64,000 nucleotides of DNA, taken from Clostridium thailandense. GTDB taxonomy: Bacteria; Bacillota; Clostridia; Clostridiales; Clostridiaceae. This document shows positions 50,428-59,874 of this stretch, in pieces (position 1 is the first letter of the stretch; every line of letters starts with the position of its first letter). The DNA is taken from NCBI RefSeq assembly GCF_019207025.1, contig NZ_JAEEGC010000137.1, positions 24,311 to 88,310 on the forward strand. Direction: 5' to 3'. The translations under genes and the position numbers were made by a program. The notes beneath the pieces were generated by a model that saw nothing but the letters and a program-made list of their open reading frames with translations, was not told where the DNA came from and did no database searches.

Positions 50428-53106
50428 ATGTTTGAAAAATTCTCTATAAGGAATAAGCTAATTATAAGTATTATTATAGGTTGCTTGATACCTTATTTAA
50501 TTGGCTGCCTATATGTAAAAAATAAAACGGAAGAATGGCTATACAATAACTATATTGAAAATACTAATTTATCGCTTCGCCAAACAGCTACCCATGTTGA
50601 CGAAGCAATTCTAAAAAATATGAGTAACTTGGTATCTATGATTGCCATGGATGAACGTGTAATAAATGTCGATTTTACTGTGAATTCTTATATTGATTAT
50701 AATGCATCCACTTTCAAATTTAATACTTCAAAAAGTGAAAAGGAGATAATGGATTATTTTCGTACAATTAAAGATAGTCACAGCATTATAAATATGATTT
50801 CTTTTGGCACAGAACAAGGGAGTTATGTTGAGTATCCAGCTTTTAAGCCTGAGGGATCGTATGACCCACGGACAAGGGAATGGTATATCAATGCAATTAA
50901 TAAAAAGGATACTGTTATATCAGAACCTTATATTACAAAAATGTCTAAGGATATGGTTATAAGTTTTAGCAGAAGTGTGATCTTAAAAGGTAAAAAAATA
51001 GGTGTAATAAGTTTAACAATAAAACTAGATGATCTCATGAAAGATATAAATGGCATTAAATATGGTGAATCAGGATACATTAACATCCTAAGCTCTAATA
51101 ATGTTTTTATAAACAGTCCATTAAATAAAGCTTGGATACTTCATTCAGTGGAGGATTTAAAACTGAATGTTCTTAGTTCTATTGACAACTATAACGGAAA
51201 GTCTTTTGAAGGAAAGATTAATGCTTCGGACAAGGTTTTCAATGTATATTTTTCTCCTTATAGTGGATGGAAATATGTATCAGTTATAGATAAAAGTGAA
51301 GTGTTAAAGCAGTCGAAGGTACTGACGAGCCTATTGATAGTTATTTATTTAATAATGTTTTTGGTAATGCTCGTAGTGATATCCCTGATTTCTAACCATA
51401 TCACAAGGCCGATTTTTAAGATTACTCAGGCTATTAATAAAATGGCGACCTTTAATTTTGACATGTATAAAAATAGGAACTTCGAAATTTATACTAACTA
51501 TAATGATGAGATTGGAGAAATTTCGAGATCCCTTAATACTATGCAAGAGAATTTTGTTGAGTTAAAAAGTAAAATAGAAGTTATGGACAAAGAAATCCAA
51601 AATATTAACATAGAAGAAAGTTCACTTTATCAGCTTGAATTATCAGAAGATAGCCCATTTGTTGGGATAGCAAGTTCCATCAATGGTTTATTGCAAAAAG
51701 TACACAATTCGATTGAACAGATTAGATTTTATAATTCAGAAATATCTCATAAGAATGAGTTGCTAGAAGCTTCTAAAGAGGAATTAATAGTCCAATTAGA
51801 GGAGATAGATTCACAAAATGAATATATACGCTTTATAGCAGAGCATGATTCCTTAACCAATTTGCCCAATCGTCGTAAATTTTATGAAAAATTAAGTGAT
51901 GTGTTGGCTAATAACAGAGCAGGTGCTGTTATTCTACTAGATTTAGATAATTTTAAAAGTATAAATGATACTCTTGGACACCTTTTTGGAGATAAGGTAC
52001 TTCAATATATTTCTGGAAAATTAGAGGAAATATCAAATTTCAAGATATTTGTCTCAAGGTTTGGTGGAGATGAGTTTTTATTGCTTTATGAAGGAGAAAA
52101 TGATGTAAATGAAATTATCAAATTCATTAAACAATTATTGGTATTGTCTAACAAGAGGTTTCTTATCGATCAAAATGAAGTAGAAATTGAGTTTAGTATT
52201 GGAATTTCTCTTTTCCCGAGGGATAGCATGAATATAGATCAGTTGATTATGAATGCAGATTTGGCCTTGTATTCTATAAAAAATAGTGGAAAAAATAATT
52301 TTGCTTTTTTTAATAATGAGATGTTGAAGCATCTAAAATTTAAATTGGATACAAAGAATATTTTAAGGAAAGCAATTGAAAATAATGGATTTAAGATGGT
52401 ATATCAGCCGCAAGTGGATATAAAGTCTGGTGAAATCATAGGTTATGAAGCACTTGTCAGATTGAAGGATCATAAGGAAATATCGCCAGGGGAGTTTATA
52501 GCCGTTTCAGAAGAAGATGGCACAATTGTTACTATAGGAAGAATTGTAACGAAAATGGTTATAGAACAGATGCATAAGTGGCAGCAAATGGGATTTGGAC
52601 TTAAACCTATAGCCATAAATTTCTCGGCAATGCAAATACTTGATTATTCTTATAAATCGTATCTATTGGATTTATTAAAATCAAATAGCATAAGTACGGG
52701 ACTTATAGTTATCGAGATTACGGAGACTACTTTCTTAGAAAATAAAGAAGTAGCAATAGAATTTTTGAAAGAATTAAGGTCTTATGGAATCAAAATAGCG
52801 ATCGATGATTTTGGAACTGGCTACTCTTCCTTAAGCTATTTGACATTTTTACCTATAGATACAATCAAGCTAGATAGAACATTAAGTATTAAATTCCTTG
52901 AACTAGAAAATATTGCAGTTATGGATAGTTTAATTGCTTTAGCTCATAGCTTAAATATGAAGGTTATTGCAGAAGGTATTGAAGAATATGAACAAGTTAG
53001 AAGACTTATAGTTGGAAAATGTGACGCTATTCAAGGATATTATTTCAGTAGACCACTTGAAGTTGAAGAGGTGGAAAGAAATTATGGAATGATTTATAAA
53101 ATATAG
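50428..53106 (+). CDS. Membrane GGDEF-EAL cyclic-di-GMP protein with Cache sensor
   Basis: The 892-residue protein has a membrane segment at residues about 12-32, an outside double Cache sensor (about 35-290, with YDPRTREWY), a second segment (about 296-318), HAMP and coiled coil, GGDEF (FGGDEF near 547) and EAL (GYEALVRL near 672). Both active sites look complete: LLDLDNFKSINDTLGH for GGDEF; EITETTFLE, DDFGTGYSSLSYL and QGYYFSRPL for EAL. It could make or destroy cyclic di-GMP in response to an outside ligand. No RxxD inhibition site precedes GGDEF. No clear ribosome site (GAGCTGG) is present. Confidence 0.93.
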   Translation: MFEKFSIRNKLIISIIIGCLIPYLIGCLYVKNKTEEWLYNNYIENTNLSLRQTATHVDEAILKNMSNLVSMIAMDERVINVDFTVNSYIDYNASTFKFNTSKSEKEIMDYFRTIKDSHSIINMISFGTEQGSYVEYPAFKPEGSYDPRTREWYINAINKKDTVISEPYITKMSKDMVISFSRSVILKGKKIGVISLTIKLDDLMKDINGIKYGESGYINILSSNNVFINSPLNKAWILHSVEDLKLNVLSSIDNYNGKSFEGKINASDKVFNVYFSPYSGWKYVSVIDKSEVLKQSKVLTSLLIVIYLIMFLVMLVVISLISNHITRPIFKITQAINKMATFNFDMYKNRNFEIYTNYNDEIGEISRSLNTMQENFVELKSKIEVMDKEIQNINIEESSLYQLELSEDSPFVGIASSINGLLQKVHNSIEQIRFYNSEISHKNELLEASKEELIVQLEEIDSQNEYIRFIAEHDSLTNLPNRRKFYEKLSDVLANNRAGAVILLDLDNFKSINDTLGHLFGDKVLQYISGKLEEISNFKIFVSRFGGDEFLLLYEGENDVNEIIKFIKQLLVLSNKRFLIDQNEVEIEFSIGISLFPRDSMNIDQLIMNADLALYSIKNSGKNNFAFFNNEMLKHLKFKLDTKNILRKAIENNGFKMVYQPQVDIKSGEIIGYEALVRLKDHKEISPGEFIAVSEEDGTIVTIGRIVTKMVIEQMHKWQQMGFGLKPIAINFSAMQILDYSYKSYLLDLLKSNSISTGLIVIEITETTFLENKEVAIEFLKELRSYGIKIAIDDFGTGYSSLSYLTFLPIDTIKLDRTLSIKFLELENIAVMDSLIALAHSLNMKVIAEGIEEYEQVRRLIVGKCDAIQGYYFSRPLEVEEVERNYGMIYKI

Positions 53107-53225
53107 CTTTAGATTATGTGAACTGCATGCTTCGTTAGCCAAGTTAATAAAAGCATTCTTCCTTGAATATTGATATAAGGAAGGATGCTTTCATTATTTA
53201 TCTAATTATTTTTTGGAGGGTTTTC

Positions 53226-53438
53226 TTATTTATTTGAAACTTCTTTGAAGCTGTTTATGATTGTCGTAAAGTTATCTTTGTTTTTATCAAATGTACTTAC
53301 CTCACTCCATCCCAAAACTTGATCAAATGAATTTGGACAATCTATAAAAATAAGGAGTTTTTTAGTAAAGTAACCACCGATGGTAACTTCATTAGGTGGG
53401 ATAATAAAATTGAAATTTCTGTTAGTGAAGTTTTTCAA
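53226..53438 (-). pseudogene. C-terminal remnant of a PsbP/DcrB-like secreted protein
   Basis: The 70-residue frame reads FNFIIPPNEVTIGGYFTKKL, then FDQVLGWSEVSTFDKNKDNF and TTIINSFKEV. The end resembles the last strand and helix of PsbP/DcrB-like (DUF1795) lipoproteins, where a final helix FxxIxxSF is common. There is no signal peptide, so only the C-terminal part remains. No ribosome site is visible. Confidence 0.4.
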
Positions 53439-53576
53439 TTGGTACAGAAATAAATATAATAAAAAATTTAAGATTAATATCTATAATATTAGTTTTAAAA
53501 TCAAAAATACAAACATAGTTTAAAGTAATCATTATATTTATGATAAAAGTATTTTTGATGAAAGGTATAACTGGTT

Positions 53577-54971
53577 ATGAAAGATATTAATATAGAAAAG
53601 TTTTTCAAAAGTAAGGATAAAGGAAATATAATTATTTTAGTAATTTCAATTTTATTATTATATTTACTTATTTCAGTATACTTTACTAAGCATTTCTTTT
53701 TTAATACAGTAATAAACGGAGCAGATGTCTCATTAAAAGCACATAGTGAAGCGGAGGGTATAATTAGAGGATATATTAAAGACTATAAGCTGCAGTTAGT
53801 TGAAAGAGATGGAAAAGTAGAAGAAATAGCAGGACAAGATATAGAGCTTCAATATAACGAGAAAAGTAGTATTTCTAAAATCTACAATAGTAATAATCCA
53901 TTTAAATGGGGTATTTCATTATTAAAGACTCAAAAATATTATGTAAATGATCTGTTTGTTTACAACAAAGATAATATGGGAAATAGAGTAAATGAATTAA
54001 ATTGTTTAAATAAAGATATTATAGAACCTCAAAATGTAAGTTTTAGATACTTAAATGGCTCATATGAGGTTATTAAAGAAGTATATGGAAATAAGGTTAA
54101 TAAAGATAAACTAAATGAAGCTATAAAAACGAGCATATTAGAAGGAGAAACAAGATTAGATTTAGACGAAAAACTTTGTTACGAAAATCCCAAATACACT
54201 CTAAGTTCTGATAAAATTCCTAAAACTAGGAGTTTGTTAAATAAGTATGTATCAACAAAAATTACCTATATATTTGGAAGTAAAAACGAAATAGTAGATG
54301 AAAATAAAATAAACGGATGGCTTAACGTTGATGAGAATTTAGAAGTAGTAATAAATGAAAATGCAGTTTTAGAATATATACAGGGATTGAGCAAAAAATA
54401 TGATACAGTTGGAGTACCAAGAAATATTAAAGCATCTATAGGCAAAATAGTAGAAGTTAAGGGCGGATTTTATGGATGGAAAATTAATTGTGTTAGTGAA
54501 ACACTAGCATTATTAAAAAATATAAAACGTGGTGAAGTGCTTCAAAAAGAACCAATATATACTCAAAAAGCTGTATGTAGAGATAAAGATGACATAGGCA
54601 ATACTTATGTAGAAATTAACATAACAAGACAAAATTTGTGGTTTTACAAAAATGGGAAACTTATAGCTCAAGGTCCAATAGTTACAGGCAATCCCTATAG
54701 AGGAAATGCTACACCTGTTGGGATCTATATGCTTAATTATAAACAAGGAGATGCAGTTTTAAGAGGGCCAACTTATGAAGCTAAGGTAACTTACTTTATG
54801 CCCTTTAATGGAAATATAGGAATACATGATGCAAGTTGGATGAGTTCTTTTGGCGGAGATATATATAAAAGAATTGGAACACATGGATGCGTAAATGCCC
54901 CATTATACTTAGCTAAAGCGATTTTTGACAATATAGAAGATGGAACTCCTGTTATTTGTTATGAAGAGTAA
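53577..54971 (+). CDS. L,D-transpeptidase with peptidoglycan-binding domains
   Basis: The 464-residue protein has an N-terminal membrane anchor (about residues 18-38), a middle region with two repeats of the peptidoglycan-binding type 4 domain (about 60-330), and a YkuD L,D-transpeptidase domain (about 343-464). The catalytic motif HGCVNAP, with Cys near 445, and PYRGNATPVGIYML are plain. It makes 3-3 crosslinks or attaches proteins to peptidoglycan outside the membrane. L,D-transpeptidation is not blocked by most beta-lactams. A TATAAT-like box lies upstream; the ribosome site is weak (AAAGG). Confidence 0.92.
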   Translation: MKDINIEKFFKSKDKGNIIILVISILLLYLLISVYFTKHFFFNTVINGADVSLKAHSEAEGIIRGYIKDYKLQLVERDGKVEEIAGQDIELQYNEKSSISKIYNSNNPFKWGISLLKTQKYYVNDLFVYNKDNMGNRVNELNCLNKDIIEPQNVSFRYLNGSYEVIKEVYGNKVNKDKLNEAIKTSILEGETRLDLDEKLCYENPKYTLSSDKIPKTRSLLNKYVSTKITYIFGSKNEIVDENKINGWLNVDENLEVVINENAVLEYIQGLSKKYDTVGVPRNIKASIGKIVEVKGGFYGWKINCVSETLALLKNIKRGEVLQKEPIYTQKAVCRDKDDIGNTYVEINITRQNLWFYKNGKLIAQGPIVTGNPYRGNATPVGIYMLNYKQGDAVLRGPTYEAKVTYFMPFNGNIGIHDASWMSSFGGDIYKRIGTHGCVNAPLYLAKAIFDNIEDGTPVICYEE

Positions 54972-55114
54972 AATTTATAATTTCAACTTCAGCGTTATTA
55001 GGTTCTAAGCATTTATCTTTGCGAATCACAAGTATTATTATAACATTCCATTCTTATCCCCATATAATAAAGTAAACAAATGAAAATAACAAAATAAAAT
55101 AAGGGGATGAGAAA

Positions 55115-56551
55115 ATGAGTACTAGACATTATGTTTTATTAGCAACAGATGGATTTATTAAATTGCCATTAGATGGAGAAGTATGTACAGAAAATAGAAA
55201 AGAAGTCTATATCTTTGGGTTTTCTGGCGGCCTTTTAGAGGTGGATGGCGTAAAAATAGAAGAAAATAAATATTTAGATTATAAAAATCCGAAAAATTGG
55301 AATATGATTTTAAGTAAGAAAGGTACGGCAACTATTCCTTCTCCTATGCTTTGGGGCGAAGTAGGTGATCAAATATATGTTACACTTATTAATATTGGTA
55401 TGAAATATCGTCCAGACTTAATGGATTTTCATACTGTTCACATGCATGGAGCTCATGTTGCAACACAGATAGATGGCTTTCCAGAGACTTCTTTTGGTGT
55501 TCCTATGTGGGAAGAAACTACTCCAATTACTCCACCACCTAAAGCCACCTATTTCTTTCATCCAGAAAATCCTGGAACATTAATGTATCATTGCCATGTA
55601 GAGGCTTCCGAACATGTTCAAATGGGAATGTATGGAGCATTAGTTATTTATCCATCTATGAAAAGTTTGGCTGTAAATGGGATTACTAAATCTTCTACAT
55701 CTGGATATTGGAAATTGAATGGTAAAGTACAAAAGCATATTCCTAAAACTGCTACAAATCGAAATTTTGCTTATAACAATATTCATAGTTATTTTGATAA
55801 AGAATACGTAATGCTTTTATCTGATATTGATTCATCGTGGCACGAAAGCGTTCTTAAGAATATTCCCTTTAATGCGGTAAATTTTAAACCGGATTTTTGG
55901 CTAGTCAATGGAAGAGCTTTTCCAGATACTCTTTGTCCGCATCCTTTAAGTGGTGACAGTGATCCAAATCTTGTGCAAATTAACTATGATTCCTATGTTC
56001 ATGTTAAAACCAATGAAATGTTCCTGCTTCGAATGATCAATATGGGATATCAAGTGGTTCCATGGCATATTCATGGTTGGCACTTTATGGTGGTAGGAAA
56101 GGATTCACACTTAAGTCCGTTTTTAAAACTCGGTGAAGATCGAAAACACCTTGATCATCAACTAACAGAGATGGGATTTACTGCAACTATTGGATCAGGA
56201 GAAACTTATGATTTAATTATTGCTGCAGATGATAAAAGAGGATTGTATAGAAACTATATTGTTAGGGGGCAGGATGGATTCCCATCTCTTTGTAAACAGC
56301 TTAGAGAAATACAGAATATTAATCCTTCTGCAATATCTAATATTCCAGAAGAACCAGTACACTGTCCTAATCCAAAATTAATAAATTATATAGAAATTTG
56401 TAGTCAGCCTCATGGAGATCCAAATGATCAGTTCTTCCCACAATTTTATCCAATGCATAATCATGACGACTACAAGGTTACAAATAATGGAGTATATCCA
56501 GGTGGACAATTAACATTTATTCAAGCAGATGCACCGGATAAACAAATGTAG
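55115..56551 (+). CDS. Multicopper oxidase
   Basis: The 478-residue protein has cupredoxin motifs HTVHMHGAHV (near residue 108) and YHCHVEASEHVQMGMYG (near 163), and PWHIHGWHF (near 325). Histidines of the trinuclear cluster and Cys/His/Met of a type 1 site are present. The type 1 Cys (HCH) lies in the first domain, and the second copper domain has no HCH, so it resembles a two-domain oxidase of the kind with the type 1 site in domain 1. There is no signal peptide. The end (PMHNHDDYKVTNNGVYPGGQ) is also histidine-rich. GGGGAT precedes the ATG. It stands alone. Confidence 0.88.
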   Translation: MSTRHYVLLATDGFIKLPLDGEVCTENRKEVYIFGFSGGLLEVDGVKIEENKYLDYKNPKNWNMILSKKGTATIPSPMLWGEVGDQIYVTLINIGMKYRPDLMDFHTVHMHGAHVATQIDGFPETSFGVPMWEETTPITPPPKATYFFHPENPGTLMYHCHVEASEHVQMGMYGALVIYPSMKSLAVNGITKSSTSGYWKLNGKVQKHIPKTATNRNFAYNNIHSYFDKEYVMLLSDIDSSWHESVLKNIPFNAVNFKPDFWLVNGRAFPDTLCPHPLSGDSDPNLVQINYDSYVHVKTNEMFLLRMINMGYQVVPWHIHGWHFMVVGKDSHLSPFLKLGEDRKHLDHQLTEMGFTATIGSGETYDLIIAADDKRGLYRNYIVRGQDGFPSLCKQLREIQNINPSAISNIPEEPVHCPNPKLINYIEICSQPHGDPNDQFFPQFYPMHNHDDYKVTNNGVYPGGQLTFIQADAPDKQM

Positions 56552-56957
56552 CAATAAATTTAGAGCTACTTAGAAAAAACTTAATTATTAGATTATTTCA
56601 GAATAAGTTAAAGGTAATAGAGGGGCGCTTCAAAATAGAAATTAATTTCTATTTAGGCGTCACCTCCTACCTCAAGATGGATCGACTTATCAATATAAAA
56701 AATAAGATAGAAATTTTTCTTGACAACATTTACATTAACATGATATTCTATTGTCATAGAAATTGAATAATATTTATTAGGATTGTGACTGGTAGGCAGG
56801 CAAGACCTAGATTAATATGAAACACTTGTTGTTGATTTATAGGTGTTTGATATTAGTTTAGGTTTTTTATTTATCAAAAACTTAAACTAAGTAATTATCG
56901 ATAATTAAAAAGTAGTCACTATTACTGAAAATGTAAATATTTTAAGATGGTGGTAAA
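56552..56957 (+). other. Spacer with inverted repeat, promoter and antiterminator site
   Basis: AAATAGAAATT/AATTTCTATTT is a perfect inverted repeat at 56633-56654. TTGACA at about 56720 and TGATATTCTATTG form a candidate promoter for licT. The RAT site and terminator follow (listed separately). Nothing else is seen. Confidence 0.5.
56780..56869 (+). promoter_or_regulatory. LicT-type antiterminator (RAT) and terminator before licT
   Basis: GGATTGTGACTGGTAGGCAG and then GCAAGACCTA (56780-56809) is a ribonucleic antiterminator site as bound by BglG/SacY/LicT proteins. It overlaps the 5' arm of a terminator: CCTAGATTAATAT pairs with ATATTAGTTTAGG before six T (56861-56867). Binding of LicT to the RAT prevents the terminator. 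It makes licT autoregulated. Confidence 0.88.
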
Positions 56958-57800
56958 ATGAAGATTAAAAAGGTGTTAAATAACAATGCTGTTACTGTTA
57001 TCAATGAAAATAATCAAGAAATAGTAGTAATGGGTCTAGGTTTAGCTTTCAAAAAAAGAACCGGAGATGAGCTTGAAGAGGAAAAAGTTGAAAGGATATT
57101 TACTTTAGAGAATAAAGAGATATCTGAAAAATTAAAGAAGCTCATCAGTGAAATTCCAATAAAATATGTAGAAATCTGTGAAGAGATAATAAACTATGCA
57201 GAAGAAAAACTAGATAAAAAATTAAATGAAAATATTTATTTAACACTGACAGATCATATAAGTTTTGCTATTTCTAGATATAAACAAGGATTAGAGCTTA
57301 AAAATCCTATGAGTTGGGAGATAAAACGCTTTTATAAGCAGGAATATGCAATTGGACTTAAAGCTTTAGATATAATAAAAGAAAAGCTTCAAGTGGATTT
57401 GCTACAAGATGAGGCAGCTTCTATTGCACTCCATATTGTAAATGGACAATTGAATATAGATATGCCCAGTGTTGTAAATATTACAAATATAATTCAAGAG
57501 ATATTAAATATAATAAAGTATCATTTTAAGATTGATTTTGATGAAGAATCTTTAAACTATCATAGATTAGTAACACATTTAAAGTTTTTTGCACAAAGAA
57601 TGTTAGATGATAAGCTATCTAAAAGTGACGATAAAGAATTATATCTAATGGTAAAGAAAAAGTATCCAGAACCATATAATTGTGCTGAAAAAATAAAAAT
57701 GTATGTATATAAGAACTTTAATTTCAATTTGACTTACGAGGAAATGACATATTTAATTATTCATATTCAAAGAGTAACTAGTCGAGATTCAAATAAATAA
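56958..57800 (+). CDS. licT: LicT/BglG-family transcription antiterminator
   Basis: The 280-residue protein has an RNA-binding co-antiterminator domain (residues 1-58, MKIKKVLNNNAVTVINENNQ) and two PRD domains (about 65-170 and 172-280). Phosphorylatable histidines can be seen in LTDHISFAI, ASIALHIVNGQ and LIIHIQRV. Without substrate, the PTS keeps it inactive; with beta-glucosides it binds the RAT sites before its own gene and before bglP. It heads a three-gene operon. GGTGGT lies before the ATG. Confidence 0.95.
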   Translation: MKIKKVLNNNAVTVINENNQEIVVMGLGLAFKKRTGDELEEEKVERIFTLENKEISEKLKKLISEIPIKYVEICEEIINYAEEKLDKKLNENIYLTLTDHISFAISRYKQGLELKNPMSWEIKRFYKQEYAIGLKALDIIKEKLQVDLLQDEAASIALHIVNGQLNIDMPSVVNITNIIQEILNIIKYHFKIDFDEESLNYHRLVTHLKFFAQRMLDDKLSKSDDKELYLMVKKKYPEPYNCAEKIKMYVYKNFNFNLTYEEMTYLIIHIQRVTSRDSNK

Positions 57801-57823
57801 GATTAAATTTTGTAAATAATTAA

Positions 57824-57965
57824 GGATTGTGACTGGTAAGCAGGCAAGACCTAGATTATTTTCTAAAGGCTTCATTTATAAAAGTTATTAACTTTTAGTA
57901 TATTACTAAAAGGTGTAATTTTTGTTGTTGAGGTATTTGGTTAATAATTTAGGCCTTTTTATTTT
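57824..57965 (+). promoter_or_regulatory. RAT site and terminator before bglP
   Basis: GGATTGTGACTGGTAAGCAG and GCAAGACCTA (57824-57853) repeats the site before licT with one change. CCTAGATTATT pairs at a distance with AATAATTTAGG, followed by CCTTTTTATT (about 57950-57962), forming the terminator that LicT disrupts. A further AAAAGTTA/TAACTTTT stem lies between. Confidence 0.85.
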
Positions 57966-57994
57966 AATAAAAAGAAATATAAGGAGTGAAAAAA

Positions 57995-59827
57995 ATGAAT
58001 TACAATAGCTTAGCAAGTGAAATTATTAAACTAGTTGGAGGAACTCAAAATGTGGCAAGTCTTACGCATTGCGCTACTAGATTAAGATTTAAATTGAAAG
58101 ACAATAAGAAGGCAAAGAAAGCTGAACTTGAAAAGGTTGATGGTGTATTAAGTATAGTTGAAAGTGGAGGACAGTTCCAAGTAGTTATTGGCAATGAGGT
58201 TCCTTATGTTTATAAAGAAATAAATAAAATGGGTAATTTTGGAGGGGGTTTTGATTCAGAAAATAGTCAGAAGGGAAATCTTACTTCAAGAATTTTTGAA
58301 GTAATTTCAGGAAGTTTTCATCCATTACTTGGAGCACTTGCTGGGTCAGGTATGTTAAAAGCAGTGTTAGCAGTGCTTACTATGCTTCATCTTTTATCAC
58401 CAAAGAGTGGAACTTATCTCATTTTATCAGCAGCAGGAAATGCAGTGTTTTATTTCCTACCAATTTTGCTTGGTATTACTATTTCTAATAAATTAGGTGC
58501 TAATCCGTATGTAGGAGGTGCCATAGGTGCAGCACTCTTAGAACCTAATTTTACTGGTTTAATAGCAGGAAAAACAACAACTTTCATTGGGTTACCGGTA
58601 GTACTAATGGATTATTCAGCTTCTGTTTTTCCGATTTTTATAGCTATTAGTATATTTGCAGTTCTTGAAAGATTTTTAAAGAAAGTTATTCATAAAGATG
58701 TACAGATGTTTTTAGTTCCTATGTTATCTTTAATGATTATGGTACCTGTAACAGCAATGGTTTTTGGACCAATCGGAGTTTATGTTGGTAATGCAATAGG
58801 AGCTGGAGTAGCGTTTTTAAGTGGAAAGAGTGGCATATTAACGGGGGCTGTAATGGGAGCAGCATGGACTTTCCTAACAGTTCTTGGCCTTCATTGGGGG
58901 CTTGTACCTATTATATTAGCAAACCTCGCAAAAGGTGGAGATCCTATTATAGCTATGGCAGCAGCAGCACCTTTTGCTCAAATGGGTTTAGCTTTTGGAG
59001 TTTTCTTAAGAACCAAAGATAAAAAGCTTAAGACACTTTCAGGTTCTACCTTATTACCAGGAATATTGTCAGGAGTAACAGAACCAATTATTTATGGATT
59101 ATTACTAAGATATAGACGTACTATTCCATATGTAATTATTTCAGGGGCTGTTGGTGGAGCAATTAATGGATTCTTTGGAGTTAAACAACTAGTATTTGCA
59201 TTCCCAAGTGTAGTAACCATTCCAGCCTTTTCACCAATTATAATTCACATAATTTCTATGGCAGTTGCATTTGGATGTTCAGCTCTTCTTACTATAACTT
59301 TAGGCTTTGATGATAAGAAGAAAGCATCGGAAGTTAGAGAAAAAGAAGCAGTAGTGGCTCAGGAACCTTTAGTAAACAAAATCAGTATTTCCAGCCCAAC
59401 TACTGGTGAAGTAATTCCCTTAGAACAAGTTAGTGATGAAACTTTTGCAAAGGAAATTATGGGTAAAGGAATTGCAGTTATGCCATCAGAGGGAAGAATA
59501 GTTTCTCCAGTTGATGGTAAAATACAAATGATATTTAAAACAAAGCATGCTATAGGGATTCTTTCAGAAGATGGCGCTGAAATATTAATTCATATTGGAA
59601 TAGATACAGTTAAGTTAGAGGGTAAACATTTTACTGCTCATGTTAAAGATGGCGATATTATTAAAAAAGGTGACTTGCTAGTAGAATTTGATAAAGATGC
59701 TATCATAGCTGAGGGATATCAGATTGTTACACCAGTTATAATTACAAATAGTGCTAATTATTTAGATGTTTTAGCCAAGGATATAAAGGTTGTTAAAGAA
59801 GGAGAAGCTTTATTGACTATAGTTTAA
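57995..59827 (+). CDS. bglP: Beta-glucoside-specific PTS transporter, IIBCA
   Basis: The 610-residue protein has IIB (residues 1-85, with the phosphorylated Cys in SLTHCATRLRFKL), then the IIC membrane domain (about 105-450, ten segments), and a IIA domain of the Glc type at the end (GAEILIHIGIDTVKLEGKHF, phosphorylated His near 541). It imports and phosphorylates beta-glucosides such as salicin, arbutin or cellobiose. I use the ATG at 57995 with AAGGAGTG before it. It is controlled by LicT through the RAT site upstream, and its product also phosphorylates LicT. Confidence 0.95.
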   Translation: MNYNSLASEIIKLVGGTQNVASLTHCATRLRFKLKDNKKAKKAELEKVDGVLSIVESGGQFQVVIGNEVPYVYKEINKMGNFGGGFDSENSQKGNLTSRIFEVISGSFHPLLGALAGSGMLKAVLAVLTMLHLLSPKSGTYLILSAAGNAVFYFLPILLGITISNKLGANPYVGGAIGAALLEPNFTGLIAGKTTTFIGLPVVLMDYSASVFPIFIAISIFAVLERFLKKVIHKDVQMFLVPMLSLMIMVPVTAMVFGPIGVYVGNAIGAGVAFLSGKSGILTGAVMGAAWTFLTVLGLHWGLVPIILANLAKGGDPIIAMAAAAPFAQMGLAFGVFLRTKDKKLKTLSGSTLLPGILSGVTEPIIYGLLLRYRRTIPYVIISGAVGGAINGFFGVKQLVFAFPSVVTIPAFSPIIIHIISMAVAFGCSALLTITLGFDDKKKASEVREKEAVVAQEPLVNKISISSPTTGEVIPLEQVSDETFAKEIMGKGIAVMPSEGRIVSPVDGKIQMIFKTKHAIGILSEDGAEILIHIGIDTVKLEGKHFTAHVKDGDIIKKGDLLVEFDKDAIIAEGYQIVTPVIITNSANYLDVLAKDIKVVKEGEALLTIV

Positions 59828-59874
59828 AACATCTGTAGAGTATTTAGTGACTTAGTTAAAGAGGAGAGATATAA

